DNA from: Pseudosulfitobacter pseudonitzschiae
GTDB taxonomy: Bacteria; Pseudomonadota; Alphaproteobacteria; Rhodobacterales; Rhodobacteraceae
Assembly: GCF_900129395.1 (NCBI RefSeq)
Contig: NZ_FQVP01000001.1
Location: 806,001 to 870,000, forward strand
DNA: 64,000 nucleotides
Direction of reading: 5' to 3'
A program made the position numbers and the translations under genes. The notes beneath the pieces are model-generated. The model was not told the DNA's origin and did no database searches. It saw nothing but the letters and a program-made list of their open reading frames with translations. Below are positions 16,720 to 26,306 of the stretch, piece by piece (positions within the stretch are counted from its first letter, which is position 1; each line of letters begins with the position of its first letter).

Positions 16720-18327
16720 TTACCCCTGAACCGCGCGCAAGGCCACCCCTGCCTGCGACAGGGCCTCCCAGATCTTGGCGTCACGACCATAGACATCGCG
16801 GCGGTACTGGGTGTGCCCCTTGGGCGTGGTGAAGGCTGTGCGATAGATCAGGTGCACGGGCACCGGCTCTTTCAGCATCACGGTCTGTTCGGCGCCGGTG
16901 GCCAGCTTTGCCTGGAAGAAACCCTTGGGGTCGCTCGTCTGTCTGGCCAGCAGCGTATAGGCAAAATCGAACGGATCGGCCAAACGCACACACCCGTGGC
17001 TGAACGCGCGGGATTCGCGGTCGAACAGGTTCTTGGACGGCGTGTCGTGCAGGTAGATGTTGTACTGGTTCGGGAACATGAATTTCACCAGACCCAGTGC
17101 GTTGCCCTTGCTGGGCGGCTGGCGCATGGAAAAGGGGAAGGTCCGCGCAGTGTACTGGCTGAAATTCACGGCACCACGGTTGATCTTGCGGCCCCTGCTG
17201 TCGGTGATCTCGATGTGGCTGACCGCATTGGGGTTGCGCTGCAACGCGGGCAGATATTCCTTGGTCACGATCGAGCGCGGGACATACCAGCTGGGATTGA
17301 TGACCATGAATTCCATCACGTCCGAAAACTCGGGCGTCGGACGATCGGAATTGTTGGCCCCCACAACCGAACGGGTTTCAAAGGTGACCTTGCCGTTGTC
17401 GACAACCTTGGCGGTGAAATCGGGGATGTTCACCAGAATATGACGGCGGCCGCGTTCCTGGTTCACCCAGCGTTCACGCTCCATCGCCACGATGATGGAT
17501 TGCAGACGTTCCTGCACCGAGCGGTTCATTTCAACGATGGTGGTCTGTCCGGCCACACCATCGGCGGCCAGCCCGTGCGCCAGTTGGAACTGCTGCACCG
17601 CTGCGGTCATTTTCGCGTCATAGGTCTGCGACGCCGTGCGGTCCAGAAAGCCCATTGCCATCAGACGGTTGCGCATGATCACGACAGCATTGCCCGACTG
17701 TCCCGGCTTCAGCGCGGAGGCAGGCACTTTCTGACCCCAGCCACCTTTGGCCAACAGACGCTCCATCCCCAGCTTTTCCTTCATCAGGGCTGTGTATTCC
17801 TGGGTTTTCGGCGGCAGTGCCTTGAAAAATCCCGAGGGAGAGGATTTTACGAAATTCACCAGATAGGACGTACGGTCGCGGTAAGGGATCTGACGCACGA
17901 TGCGGCTGTCGATGCGCGACGGCACCAGAACGCCGGTTTGCACATCGCGGGCGTATTGCAGGAACACACGGCTGATTTCGACCTCGACCAGACCCAGATC
18001 GCGGGGCGACCTTGCGGCTTTCATCTTGGCCAAAAGCCCGTCGGGATCATAGCGCGAGACCGGCAGGCCGTGATCGTCTGCGCTGTTCAGCGCCTTGATC
18101 AACTCGGCGCGACGCTTGCGTTCGCGGCCCGAGTTGCCGGTCCAGATGCTTTCATATCCGTTGGCCTGGTAGAAGGCCGCGATATCCTTGTCGCGCGCGG
18201 CCCCTTCGGCCACGGCCTGCTTGAACGCAGTAACCTGCGCGTTTGCGGGCGCAGGAACGCTCCACAGTGTGATGATGGCGGCCAATGCAGCGAAGACCGC
18301 CAAGAACCTGTTGCCTGTAAGCGTCAT
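16720..18327 (-). CDS. L,D-transpeptidase (YcbB/LdtD-like)
   Basis: 535 residues. A Sec signal peptide at 1-30 (MTLTGNRFLAVFAALAAII...ANA) is followed by a scaffold region, a peptidoglycan-binding domain at about 205-270 (GNAVVIMRNRLMAMGFL, HGLAADGVAGQTT) and a YkuD catalytic domain at about 295-480. The catalytic set is His427, His444 and Cys446 in AFSHGCVRLADP. It would form 3-3 cross-links in peptidoglycan or attach proteins to it, in the periplasm. The open frame extends 48 codons further, but GGGGGA just before the ATG at 18327 and the signal peptide fix the start. It lies 46 bp upstream of lpxD and may be co-transcribed. Confidence 0.92.
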   Translation of the reverse strand: MTLTGNRFLAVFAALAAIITLWSVPAPANAQVTAFKQAVAEGAARDKDIAAFYQANGYESIWTGNSGRERKRRAELIKALNSADDHGLPVSRYDPDGLLAKMKAARSPRDLGLVEVEISRVFLQYARDVQTGVLVPSRIDSRIVRQIPYRDRTSYLVNFVKSSPSGFFKALPPKTQEYTALMKEKLGMERLLAKGGWGQKVPASALKPGQSGNAVVIMRNRLMAMGFLDRTASQTYDAKMTAAVQQFQLAHGLAADGVAGQTTIVEMNRSVQERLQSIIVAMERERWVNQERGRRHILVNIPDFTAKVVDNGKVTFETRSVVGANNSDRPTPEFSDVMEFMVINPSWYVPRSIVTKEYLPALQRNPNAVSHIEITDSRGRKINRGAVNFSQYTARTFPFSMRQPPSKGNALGLVKFMFPNQYNIYLHDTPSKNLFDRESRAFSHGCVRLADPFDFAYTLLARQTSDPKGFFQAKLATGAEQTVMLKEPVPVHLIYRTAFTTPKGHTQYRRDVYGRDAKIWEALSQAGVALRAVQG

Positions 18328-18643
18328 ATTTCCCCCATTTGGTATGGTGTCGGACTGTTGAAGACGGTTTTCATACGACAACAATAGGGCTGTCCACTCA
18401 CATTTACGCGGGAAAATGGATAAGTTTCTCCCCTGCGACCGGCTTGCATCGCTCATGGGCCAAAAAAGCACATATGCCCAAATATGCGCAAAAATTCGCC
18501 TAAAACTCTTGATAGATGGAACCGATGGGATTCAGCGCTTGGTTAACGATTCTTGCTATGCAATACAGATCCCACATCTGGGGATGAGATGAAATTGGCG
18601 GTGTAACATCACGGTCAGGCAGAACTACGGGACGCGCAGAATC

Positions 18644-19213
18644 ATGAATGACAATCGCTCTACGGGTATGACCCGCCGCGCTCTATTGGGCGCATTTGCG
18701 GCAACCACTGTTGTTGCGGCACCCACTTTCGCAAACGCAGCCGGCTTCTTGCGCGGCGCTGGCGACATCCGACGCATCAGAATGTATTCGGGCCGCACCG
18801 GCGAACGCCTGGACATGATTTATTGGATCGAAGGCGAATATATCAGCGATGCCTTCAAGGAACTGAACCACTTCATGCGCGACTGGCGTACCGACGACGT
18901 GGTCAAGATGGACCTGCGGACCGTGGATATCATGGCCGCCGCCCACAACCTGATGGACGTCAACGAACCCTATATGCTTCTTTCGGGATACCGTTCGCCG
19001 AAAACCAACGCCATGCTGCGCGCGCGCAGTGGCGGTGTGGCGAAAAACTCCTTGCACATGAAGGGTCAGGCCGCTGACCTTCGACTGGCGTCGCGGTCGG
19101 TCAACCAGATTGCCAAGGCCGCAGCGGCCTGCCATGGCGGTGGCGTCGGACGCTATTCCGGTTCGAACTTTGTTCACATGGATTGTGGTGCCGTGCGCAC
19201 TTGGGGCGGCTGA
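18644..19213 (+). CDS. Tat-exported DUF882/YcbK-like M15 peptidase
   Basis: 189 residues. The N-terminus has a twin-arginine signal (TRRALLGAF at 10-18, hydrophobic stretch, ANA cleavage near 32). The DUF882 domain keeps the zinc ligands expected of M15A peptidases: His138 and Asp145 in NSLHMKGQAADL, and His178 in NFVHMDCG. It is probably a periplasmic murein endopeptidase, acting with the divergent L,D-transpeptidase on the same wall polymer. Tat rather than Sec export suggests folding and metal loading in the cytoplasm. Its 316-bp upstream region contains no gene and only a weak promoter. Confidence 0.88.
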   Translation: MNDNRSTGMTRRALLGAFAATTVVAAPTFANAAGFLRGAGDIRRIRMYSGRTGERLDMIYWIEGEYISDAFKELNHFMRDWRTDDVVKMDLRTVDIMAAAHNLMDVNEPYMLLSGYRSPKTNAMLRARSGGVAKNSLHMKGQAADLRLASRSVNQIAKAAAACHGGGVGRYSGSNFVHMDCGAVRTWGG

Positions 19214-19238
19214 ACAGCTACCCGAATGCAACGTTGCG

Positions 19239-19267
19239 AAAAAGGGCGCCGGGTCGGCGCCCTTTTT
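19239..19267. terminator. Bidirectional-looking terminator
   Basis: AAAAAGGGCGCC (19239-19250) pairs perfectly with GGCGCCCTTTTT (19256-19267) over a 5-base loop, 25 bp after the DUF882 gene. The next 150 bp before the leftward ABC ATPase gene hold nothing recognisable. Confidence 0.9.
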
Positions 19268-19417
19268 GCTGCGCGGGTGCGGGACTGCAAAAACTCGGGG
19301 GATGAGAGGCAGTGCCGCGCAGGTACAAAAAGAACGCCGCATCCCGAAGAAGGTTCCAGCGATGCAACATCTTTTTCGCGCAGGCACACGCGTCGGGTTA
19401 CCCCCTGCCCGTCCGCA

Positions 19418-21079
19418 TCAGACCAAAGCGAGTGACCGCGCCCTCTCTTTGCCTTTCGCGGCCCCGATCCGGTCGATGCGCGGCACCGCCGACAGCAGCA
19501 CTTGGGTATAGGGATGCTGCGGATCATTCAGCACGCGGTCGGTTGGACCAGTCTCGACAATCCGCCCGTTCAGCATCACCGCAATCCGGTGGCTGACCCG
19601 TTCGACGACGGCAATATCGTGGCTGATGAACAGCATCGACACCCCGTCGCGCTTCTGGATATCCGCCATCAGGTCGGTGATCCGCCGCGCGTTCGACACA
19701 TCCAGCGCCGACACCGCCTCGTCCGCCACGATGATTTGCGGGCGCACCGACAGGGCGCGGGCAATGCAGATGCGCTGACGCTGACCGCCCGAGAACTGGT
19801 GCGGATAAAGATCAACCGCGTCGCGCGGCAGTGCGACCCGCTCCAACAGCTCGATCGCCATCGCCCTGCGGTCCGCAGCGGCGACCATACCGTGCAGGAA
19901 CGCAGGTTCGGTCACCACGTCGCGGATCGACATGCGCGGATTGAGTGAGGCGTAGGGATCCTGGAACACCATCTGGATATGTGCCCGGTGCGCTTTCAAC
20001 GCCGCGCGTGACAATCCGTCGATGCGGGTGTCCAACAGCGTGATCTGCCCCGCCGTGGGTTCCACCAGCCGCATGATCGACCGCGCGAGCGTGGATTTCC
20101 CGCAACCGGATTCGCCCACCAGCCCCAGCGTTTCGCCGCGTCCCAGCGTGATCGACACATCGCGCACCGCCGGTTTGACTCTGCCCATTGAAAACAGGCC
20201 ACCGCCATAGGTCGTGGTCAACCCGCGCACCTGCAACACCGGCTCGGGATCGGCCAGCGGTTCCGGCGCGCCCTCGCCCAGACGCGGCGAGGCGGCCATC
20301 AGCTCCTTGGTATAATCAGCGCGCGGATTGGCAAAGAGATCGGCCGTATGGCCTTCCTCGATCTTTTCCCCGTCCTTCATCACGACCACGCGGTCGGCAA
20401 TCTGCGACACCACGCCAAGGTCATGGGTGATGAACAGCACCGCCATCCCCATCTCGCGTTGCAACGACGCGATCAGACGCAGGATTTCGGCCTGCGTGGT
20501 CACATCCAGCGCGGTCGTGGGTTCATCCGCAATCAGCACCTCGGGCTCGCAGCTCAGCGCCATGGCGATCATCACACGCTGGCGCAGCCCGCCGGACAGT
20601 TCGTGCGGGTATTGATCCAGTCGCTGTGCGGGATCGGGCACTTTGACCCGTTCCAACGCCGCCCGCGCAGCTTCGCGCGCAGCAGCGCCTCGCAGACCAC
20701 GGTGCAGTGTCAGCGTTTCACAGATCTGCGCGCCGATTGTCATCACCGGATTAAGCGAGGTCATCGGTTCCTGAAACACCATCGCCACACGGTCCCCACG
20801 CAGCGCGCGCAGTTCAGAGGCGCACAGTCTGGTGATATCGGTCAAACAATCGCCAGCCAGCCGGATACTGCCCCCCACGATCCGCCCGCCTTCGCGTTCG
20901 ATCAGCCGCAGGATCGACAGCGCCGTGGCACTCTTGCCAGAGCCGCTTTCACCAACCAGCGCCAGCGTTTCGCCACGGTGGATGTCAAAGGACAGCCCGT
21001 GGACCGCCTCGTTGTGACCAAAAGCCACGCGCAAATCGCGGACCGACAGGACGGGCGGATTGGGAGGTACCAGTGTCAT
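19418..21079 (-). CDS. Dipeptide-type ABC transporter, fused double ATPase (DppD-DppF)
   Basis: 553 residues holding two complete ATPase modules in tandem. The first (about 10-265) has [10 protein letters not shown] and a [15 protein letters not shown] signature; the second (about 285-535) has GESGCGKST and [15 protein letters not shown]. It is equivalent to DppD plus DppF in one chain, as in GsiA/YejF-type systems. It energises uptake through the permease pair of this operon. The start is the ATG overlapping the metallophosphoesterase stop (ATGA, 21076-21079); the frame runs 45 codons further up without similarity. It is the last gene of the operon. Confidence 0.92.
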   Translation of the reverse strand: MTLVPPNPPVLSVRDLRVAFGHNEAVHGLSFDIHRGETLALVGESGSGKSATALSILRLIEREGGRIVGGSIRLAGDCLTDITRLCASELRALRGDRVAMVFQEPMTSLNPVMTIGAQICETLTLHRGLRGAAAREAARAALERVKVPDPAQRLDQYPHELSGGLRQRVMIAMALSCEPEVLIADEPTTALDVTTQAEILRLIASLQREMGMAVLFITHDLGVVSQIADRVVVMKDGEKIEEGHTADLFANPRADYTKELMAASPRLGEGAPEPLADPEPVLQVRGLTTTYGGGLFSMGRVKPAVRDVSITLGRGETLGLVGESGCGKSTLARSIMRLVEPTAGQITLLDTRIDGLSRAALKAHRAHIQMVFQDPYASLNPRMSIRDVVTEPAFLHGMVAAADRRAMAIELLERVALPRDAVDLYPHQFSGGQRQRICIARALSVRPQIIVADEAVSALDVSNARRITDLMADIQKRDGVSMLFISHDIAVVERVSHRIAVMLNGRIVETGPTDRVLNDPQHPYTQVLLSAVPRIDRIGAAKGKERARSLALV

Positions 21080-21921
21080 TCCGCCGCCAGCTTTGACAGG
21101 AAGGGTTGCAATGGCGCGGTCCAGCGTTGGTTGGTCGGGGTCAGCCGCGCCTCGAACGGGTCGTCGCCAAAGACCTGCCAATGCACCGTCTTGCCCAGCT
21201 CCAGCATCCCCCACGCGCGGGCGGGTTCACCGGCGGTGGTAAAGCTTTCGGTCAGGCTTTGCTGGGTGATGTGCGGTGTGCCGTCTACGGTGGTGACCGT
21301 GTTCCAGTGCACATGCCCCGCGATGCAGACCAGCGGCACACGCGCCTGCGCCAGCACCTCGCGCACGCGGTCGGCTTGCGGGTATGTGGACAGGCTTTCG
21401 TTGCGCTGGAAATAATAGTTGCCGATCTGGCTGTGACCCGAGCATGGCACATGGCTGGCAATCAACGTCGGTTTTGTCGCGCGTTGCAGCGCGTAGGACA
21501 GCCACAACAGGTCCGCCTCGGGCAGGTCAAAGCCGATGCGCGGAGCGGACCGGTGAATTTTTGCATCGGCCCGCCACAGGACCAACTGCCAGTCGCCAAG
21601 GTCGATCACCCGGTTATTCAGATCGACGCCCAGGATCTCTTCGTTTTGGGCCACGGTCAGGTGGTCGCGGTCATGGTTGCCACAGATGTGGTAAACGGGT
21701 GCGTCCAGACGCGCGAACACGTCGGCCACTTCGCCTTCCAGACGCAGGTCGGTCTGGGTGTCAATGTCGGAAATCCGGTCGCCCAGATCCAGAACCAGAT
21801 CGGGCTTTTGTGCGTTGGACCAGTCGGCGAACTGGCACAGCAGGTCCAGCGCGGTATCGCCCCGTTTGGTGTGCGACGGTGCGCCGTGGTGAATGTCGGT
21901 GACGATGGCAATGCGGGTCAT
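21076..21921 (-). CDS. Calcineurin-like metallophosphoesterase
   Basis: 281 residues, cytoplasmic, with every dimetal motif in order: DIHHG near the N-terminus (D-x-H), LDLGDRISD, ICGNHDRD, ASHVPCSG and AGHVHWN. The layout fits the class III/GpdQ-CpdA group that hydrolyses phosphodiesters or phosphomonoesters. It starts at ATG 21921, 9 bases after AGGAG; a GTG three codons earlier is too close to that site. Lying between the binding-protein and ATPase genes of the importer, it probably processes the imported molecule. No secretion signal, so the substrate must enter the cell first. Confidence 0.88.
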   Translation of the reverse strand: MTRIAIVTDIHHGAPSHTKRGDTALDLLCQFADWSNAQKPDLVLDLGDRISDIDTQTDLRLEGEVADVFARLDAPVYHICGNHDRDHLTVAQNEEILGVDLNNRVIDLGDWQLVLWRADAKIHRSAPRIGFDLPEADLLWLSYALQRATKPTLIASHVPCSGHSQIGNYYFQRNESLSTYPQADRVREVLAQARVPLVCIAGHVHWNTVTTVDGTPHITQQSLTESFTTAGEPARAWGMLELGKTVHWQVFGDDPFEARLTPTNQRWTAPLQPFLSKLAAE

Positions 21922-21993
21922 GCAAAGCACTCCTGTAACGATGGCGGATCAGGGTGGCGGACCGGGCGCAACACGCGCCCGGCCCTGATGGCG

Positions 21994-23544
21994 TCAGCTT
22001 CCGGCCAGCGTGATGCTGCCTGCGCGGAAATCCAGAACGTAAGGGATATGCCCCGGCATCGGCGCCCAGTTGATCGCGGTTTTCATGCCCCAGCTTTCAA
22101 ACGGACGGTACAGCGGCAGAACGGCTGGATCTTCCTTGACCCGTTCCATCAGCTCGGCATAGGCCGCCTTGCGCACGGCGACATCGGTCGAATAGCGGAA
22201 GCGGTCCCATGTCTCGGCATAGGCTTCGTCGGTGTTGAACCGGCCCTCGCTTTGCGACGGGCCATCGGGAGCCCACATCACGCCGAACGAACCGAAGGGG
22301 TCCGCGAAATACATCGGGTTCGACCAGTTGCGCGCCATCAGGTCCGGCGAGTTACCGGTCCATTTGTCGCCGACAACGATCTTGCCGTTGATGCCGACAG
22401 CGGCCCACATCTCCATGATGGCCTGCGCGGCCAGAACGCCGTTGGTGTAATAGCTGGGCGCGGTGTCGTAGGTAATCTCGAACCCGTCATAGCCCGCTTC
22501 AGCCAACAACTCCTTGGCGCGCTCGGGATCATATTCGAAGGTCACCAGATCGGGTTGGTGCAGTTCGCCCATTTCCGCCATCGTATGCGTGGACGGCACA
22601 ATCGCCTTGCCCAGCCACAACGCCTCGTTCAGCGCATCGCGGTCGATGGCCAGGCTCATCGCTTGACGGATGCGCGGGTCTTTCAGTTTCGGGTGGTTCT
22701 GGTTCATGATCATCACATGAAACAGCGCCGTCGCCGACCCTGCGGTTTTCAGCGCCGGGTCATTGTCGATCAGCGACAGCTGGTCGGGGGCGATGTTGGT
22801 GATGATGTCCGCCTCGCCGGTTTTCAGCGCGGTCACGCGGCTGGCGGTTTCCGAGATCTGCACAACGTTCACACGCTCCAGCGGTGCCTTTTCGCCCCAG
22901 AAATCGTCGAAACGGGTCCAGACCAGTTTTTCCCCCGGCTGAAAGCTTTCGATCTTGTAGGGGCCGGTGCCGACGGGGGCCAAGGCAAAGGCTTCGAAAT
23001 CGCTGTCTTCTGCCACGTCGGGGTCGCCGGTCAGCGCCTTGGTATAGGCTTCGGGGATGATCATGACCTGTTGCAGCGAGATCAGCGTTTCCCACAGCGG
23101 TTCCTCGCGGTTGGCGTGGATACGGATGGTGTTCTCGTCCACCTTCTCGGCTTCGGGGAAGTTGGCCAGACGGTCCTTGGCGCGCACCACATAGGGTGGG
23201 AACGTGGCCTGCATCATCCGGTTCAGCGAAAAGATCACGTCGTCAGCGGTCATCGGGTCGCCGTTGTGAAATTTGACACCATCGCGCAGCTTCAGCTCCA
23301 TCACGGTGGGGCTGATCAGCTCCCATGATGTGGCCAGCGCGGGCACCCACTCGGGCTCCAGCTTGGTGTGGTCGCGGTCGATCAGCGTGTCAAAGCTGTT
23401 GTAATAGAACTGTGATCCCACGTTCGAATGGTCGCGGCCGGGATCAAGGTACGGGGCCATATTCGCGGCACCCACGGTGATTTCCTGTGCGGTGGCAGCC
23501 AGCGGCAGCACGGCAAGGGCGGTTGTCAGCATCAATCGGAACAT
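21994..23544 (-). CDS. Dipeptide-type ABC transporter substrate-binding protein (family 5)
   Basis: 516 residues. A signal peptide (MFRLMLTTALAVLPLAATAQ) is followed by an SBP family 5 body (LATSWELISPTVMELKLRDGVKFHNGDPMTADDVIFSLNR, PVGTGPYKIESF, IRQAMSLAIDRDALNEAL). It delivers a ligand to the DppB/C-type permease. Two adjacent ATG codons exist; 23544 lies 6 bases after GGAG and is chosen over 23547. The family carries peptides, nickel, opines, sugars and glycerophospho compounds, so the name says little about substrate; the two phosphatases in this operon point to a phosphorylated ligand. Confidence 0.92.
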   Translation of the reverse strand: MFRLMLTTALAVLPLAATAQEITVGAANMAPYLDPGRDHSNVGSQFYYNSFDTLIDRDHTKLEPEWVPALATSWELISPTVMELKLRDGVKFHNGDPMTADDVIFSLNRMMQATFPPYVVRAKDRLANFPEAEKVDENTIRIHANREEPLWETLISLQQVMIIPEAYTKALTGDPDVAEDSDFEAFALAPVGTGPYKIESFQPGEKLVWTRFDDFWGEKAPLERVNVVQISETASRVTALKTGEADIITNIAPDQLSLIDNDPALKTAGSATALFHVMIMNQNHPKLKDPRIRQAMSLAIDRDALNEALWLGKAIVPSTHTMAEMGELHQPDLVTFEYDPERAKELLAEAGYDGFEITYDTAPSYYTNGVLAAQAIMEMWAAVGINGKIVVGDKWTGNSPDLMARNWSNPMYFADPFGSFGVMWAPDGPSQSEGRFNTDEAYAETWDRFRYSTDVAVRKAAYAELMERVKEDPAVLPLYRPFESWGMKTAINWAPMPGHIPYVLDFRAGSITLAGS

Positions 23545-23608
23545 CATGTTCTCCAGGGTTCGGTTGCAATCTGAGTTCGGCCGCTTGGGACGCGGCTCTT
23601 CGGGGTTG

Positions 23609-24481
23609 TTATCGGTCGCGCAGACGGACATCGGCGCGGTCGCGCAGCCAGTCGCCCATGATCTGCACGGAAAAGGTCAGCGCCACGATCAGCGCGGCAG
23701 GCACCAGCACGATCCACGGCGCGGTCGGCATATAGTCGCGCCCCAGCCCCACCATCGACCCAAGCGACGGCTGCGGCGGCTGCACGCCAAGGCCCAAAAA
23801 GCTAAGCGTGCTTTCCAGGATCACGATGTTGGACAGCGCCAGCGTGAACTGCACCACAAGCGGCGAGACGAGGTTGGGCAGCACATGGCGGCAAGCGATG
23901 TAGACCGGCCCTGCCCCGGCGGTCCACGCCGCCTCGATGAACGGCAGCGCCGACAGGCGGCGCACCTCGGCGCGCACGATGCGGGCGTATTGTTCCCATC
24001 CGGCGATGCCCAGAACCAGCACCAGCACGGTCAGGTTCGACCCCAGCAGCGACAGGATCAACAGCGCCACCAGCGTAAAGGGAATGGCGATCTGCATGTC
24101 GACCAGCGCCATGATCCCGTCCTCAACCCAGCCACGGCGCAGTCCGGCCACCAGCCCCAGCGTGCCGCCGATCAGCAACCCGATCAGCGCACCGGCAAAG
24201 GCCAGCGTCAGCGTCAGCCGCATCCCGTACAAGCTGCGCGACAGCACATCGCGGCCCAGCTCGTCTGTGCCCGCGTAATGGCCCGCAGCGAACCGTTCGA
24301 ACCCCAGCGGCGGCCGCAGGCGGCTCAGCAGGCTTTGATCCAGCGGGCCAAAGGGCACGATCCACGGCGCAAACACCGCCAGCGCGAACAGCAGGATGGC
24401 AATGCCGATGGCAATCTTCTGGATGAAATCGGTGCTGCCTTTGCGGCGCGGGGCGATGACGGGATCTGCGAGCGTTGTCAT
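23609..24481 (-). CDS. Dipeptide-type ABC transporter permease, DppC type
   Basis: 290 residues with about six membrane segments, an N-terminal DppC/OppC domain (FAPWIVPFGPLDQSLL) and the cytoplasmic coupling loop EAAWTAGAGPVYIACRHVLPNLVSPLVVQ. GTDELGRDVLSRSLYGMRLTL is characteristic. It pairs with the DppB-type protein encoded 12 bp upstream and is followed by the binding-protein gene after 64 bp. Confidence 0.93.
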   Translation of the reverse strand: MTTLADPVIAPRRKGSTDFIQKIAIGIAILLFALAVFAPWIVPFGPLDQSLLSRLRPPLGFERFAAGHYAGTDELGRDVLSRSLYGMRLTLTLAFAGALIGLLIGGTLGLVAGLRRGWVEDGIMALVDMQIAIPFTLVALLILSLLGSNLTVLVLVLGIAGWEQYARIVRAEVRRLSALPFIEAAWTAGAGPVYIACRHVLPNLVSPLVVQFTLALSNIVILESTLSFLGLGVQPPQPSLGSMVGLGRDYMPTAPWIVLVPAALIVALTFSVQIMGDWLRDRADVRLRDR

Positions 24482-24493
24482 GATACGGGCTCC

Positions 24494-25420
24494 TTAACTG
24501 CGGGCCAGTCGGATGCGCGGGTCAGCCAGCGCATAGGACACGTCCGTTAGGGCGTTGATGGCGACGACAGCGACGGCCACGGTGATCACGCCGAACTGCA
24601 AGACGGGGTAGTCCCGCACCAGCGCCGCGTTCACCAAAAGCTGTCCGATGCCCGGCCAGGAAAAGATGCTTTCGACCACCACGCTGCCCGCCGCCGCCAG
24701 CCCCGCAACTTGCAGGCCGATCACCGAAATGACGGTGACACCGGCGTTGCCCAGCCCATGGCGCAGCACCACGCGTGCCTCGCCCAGCCCCTTGGCCCGT
24801 GCGGTGCGGATGAAATCCTGCCCCAGCACGTCCAGCATGGCGTTGCGGGTAAACCGCGTCAGTGCGGCAATCAGCACGCCGGACATGGCGATGGTCGGCA
24901 TGATGAAATGGGCAAAACTGCCGTTGCCCACCACCGGCAACCAGTTCAGCCAGTAGGAAAAGACCAGCACCATCACGATGGCCAGAATGAACGACGGCAC
25001 CGCATAGCCTGCAAAGGCCACCATCATAACCGCTGAGCCGATCCAGCTTTTGCGATAGATCGCGCCCAGTATCCCCAGCGGGATCGCCACCAGCAAGGTG
25101 AACGCGACCGAGGCCAGCAACAACTGCCCCGAAGCCCACAGCCGGTCGCTGACCACTTCGGTCACGGGGCGCCGGTCGACAAAGCTTAGTCCGAACTCGC
25201 CGGATACGGCACCGCGCATAAAGGCCAGGTATTGCTGCCACAACGAACCATCCAGCTGGAAATACCGGATCAGCTCGGCGCGGCCCTCTTCGGTCAGCCC
25301 GTCGCCCAGAAAGGTGTCGATCGGGTTGCCAGACAGGCGGGTGGCGATAAAGGTGATCGTGGCGATGGCAAATAGCGTCACCACCGATTTCACCGCGACA
25401 CGGATCAGATAGGGGATCAT
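24494..25420 (-). CDS. Dipeptide-type ABC transporter permease, DppB type
   Basis: 308 residues, starting MIPYLIRVAVKSVVTLFAIATITF. FLGDGLTEEGRAELIRYF and the loop TRFTRNAMLDVLGQDFIRTARAKGLGEARVVLRHGLGNAGVTV mark the DppB family. The ATG at 25420 overlaps the HAD gene stop (ATGA), which makes it the natural start although the frame is open 56 codons further. Second gene of the operon. Confidence 0.93.
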   Translation of the reverse strand: MIPYLIRVAVKSVVTLFAIATITFIATRLSGNPIDTFLGDGLTEEGRAELIRYFQLDGSLWQQYLAFMRGAVSGEFGLSFVDRRPVTEVVSDRLWASGQLLLASVAFTLLVAIPLGILGAIYRKSWIGSAVMMVAFAGYAVPSFILAIVMVLVFSYWLNWLPVVGNGSFAHFIMPTIAMSGVLIAALTRFTRNAMLDVLGQDFIRTARAKGLGEARVVLRHGLGNAGVTVISVIGLQVAGLAAAGSVVVESIFSWPGIGQLLVNAALVRDYPVLQFGVITVAVAVVAINALTDVSYALADPRIRLARS

Positions 25421-26172
25421 TGGATGATGCTCCTTTGGATGTGGACAAAGGGCATGTTCAGGGCTGCGGCGGCGGCCCCGTCGGTCAGGACATTGTCCCC
25501 GACAAAGACAGCGTCCTGCGCGGACACACCGCTGCGCGTCAGTGCCATGGTCAGCATCATCGGGTCGGGTTTGCCCAGACTGCGCCATTCCAATTCCGGT
25601 TGGATCGCCCGCAATGCCGCCAGCAATGCGCCGGTTTCCGCGACGGGCTGGGTGTCATGTCCGGGGTGCGACAGGTCTTCGTTCGACACCCACAGCGGTG
25701 CGCCCTGCCCGACCTGCGTCAGGATCGGCCCCATGGTCTCCACCGTCACACCGGCGTCGCGGCACAGTAGCACCGCCTGCGGTGCGTCGGCTGCGGGGTC
25801 GATGCCCAGCTCAACTGCGCGGGCGATCAACGCGGCGCTGGCAAACACACGGGCGCGGCGGATGCCTTCGACATGGGCCAGATGTTCCAGCATCGTCTCG
25901 CCGGCCAGCAAGATGCGCGCTGCCGGTACCGCAATGCCGAAACCCGCCAGTTGCCGCGACATCGCGCGCGCGGTGCTGTCCGAGGCGTTCGACACGATCC
26001 ATAGACGGTCGCCGCAGGCCGCCACGAATTCCGCCGTTTCGGCAAACGGGCGTCCTTGGGCAATCAAGCAACCGTCCAGATCGCACAGCACCAGACGCGC
26101 ATCCGCAACGGCGCGCGCGTCCAGTCGTGTGTACCGATGGGCCACCGGATAATGTGTCGTCGCAACGTCCAA
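25417..26172 (-). CDS. HAD-IIA family phosphatase (NagD-like)
   Basis: 251 residues. HAD motif I is LCDLDGCLI (nucleophile Asp in DLDG), motif II lies in LWIVSNASDS, and motif III/IV in LGKPDPMMLTMALTRSGV followed by VGDNVLTDGAAAAALNM. This is the NagD/PGP type (cap C2), which dephosphorylates small sugar or glycerol phosphates and nucleotides. The start is a TTG at 26172 with GGGAG 8 bases upstream; no suitable ATG exists nearby. It is the first gene of the six-gene operon and is coupled to the permease by an ATGA overlap. Confidence 0.85.
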   Translation of the reverse strand: MDVATTHYPVAHRYTRLDARAVADARLVLCDLDGCLIAQGRPFAETAEFVAACGDRLWIVSNASDSTARAMSRQLAGFGIAVPAARILLAGETMLEHLAHVEGIRRARVFASAALIARAVELGIDPAADAPQAVLLCRDAGVTVETMGPILTQVGQGAPLWVSNEDLSHPGHDTQPVAETGALLAALRAIQPELEWRSLGKPDPMMLTMALTRSGVSAQDAVFVGDNVLTDGAAAAALNMPFVHIQRSIIQ

Positions 26173-26258
26173 GGGGCTGTCTCCCGTCTTGTGCGGGGCA
26201 CCTGCCGCGCATCTGCGGCGACCTTTGACGGGGTTGTGTGATGTTCCTGTAACAAAGC

Positions 26259-26276
26259 AAACCTAGGCTAAGGTTT
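26259..26276. promoter_or_regulatory. LysR-type operator candidate
   Basis: AAACCT (26259-26264) and AGGTTT (26271-26276) form a perfect inverted repeat with a 6-bp spacer, in the 134-bp gap between the divergent HAD-led operon and lysR gene. LysR proteins commonly bind imperfect dyads of this size at such positions. Confidence 0.45.
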
Positions 26277-26306
26277 AAGCAAACCCACAGTATGGAATCG
26301 TGAAAA

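Noticed and set aside
16708-18387. 559-codon open frame on the plus strand
   Set aside because: Antisense to the L,D-transpeptidase gene, whose catalytic motif and signal peptide are certain.
18472-18643. Promoter pair or CtrA site upstream of the DUF882 gene
   Set aside because: TTAACG at about 18542 has no second half-site at the right distance, and no -35/-10 pair with good spacing was found.
21106-23328. 740-codon open frame on the plus strand
   Set aside because: It lies antisense to the metallophosphoesterase and binding-protein genes, which have full family motifs; its translation is His/Arg/Gln-rich and shows no domain. A GC-rich shadow.
23545-23631. N-terminal extension of the binding protein to 23631
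   Set aside because: It would precede the signal peptide and overlap the DppC-type gene end; the ATG with GGAG at 23544 is preferred.
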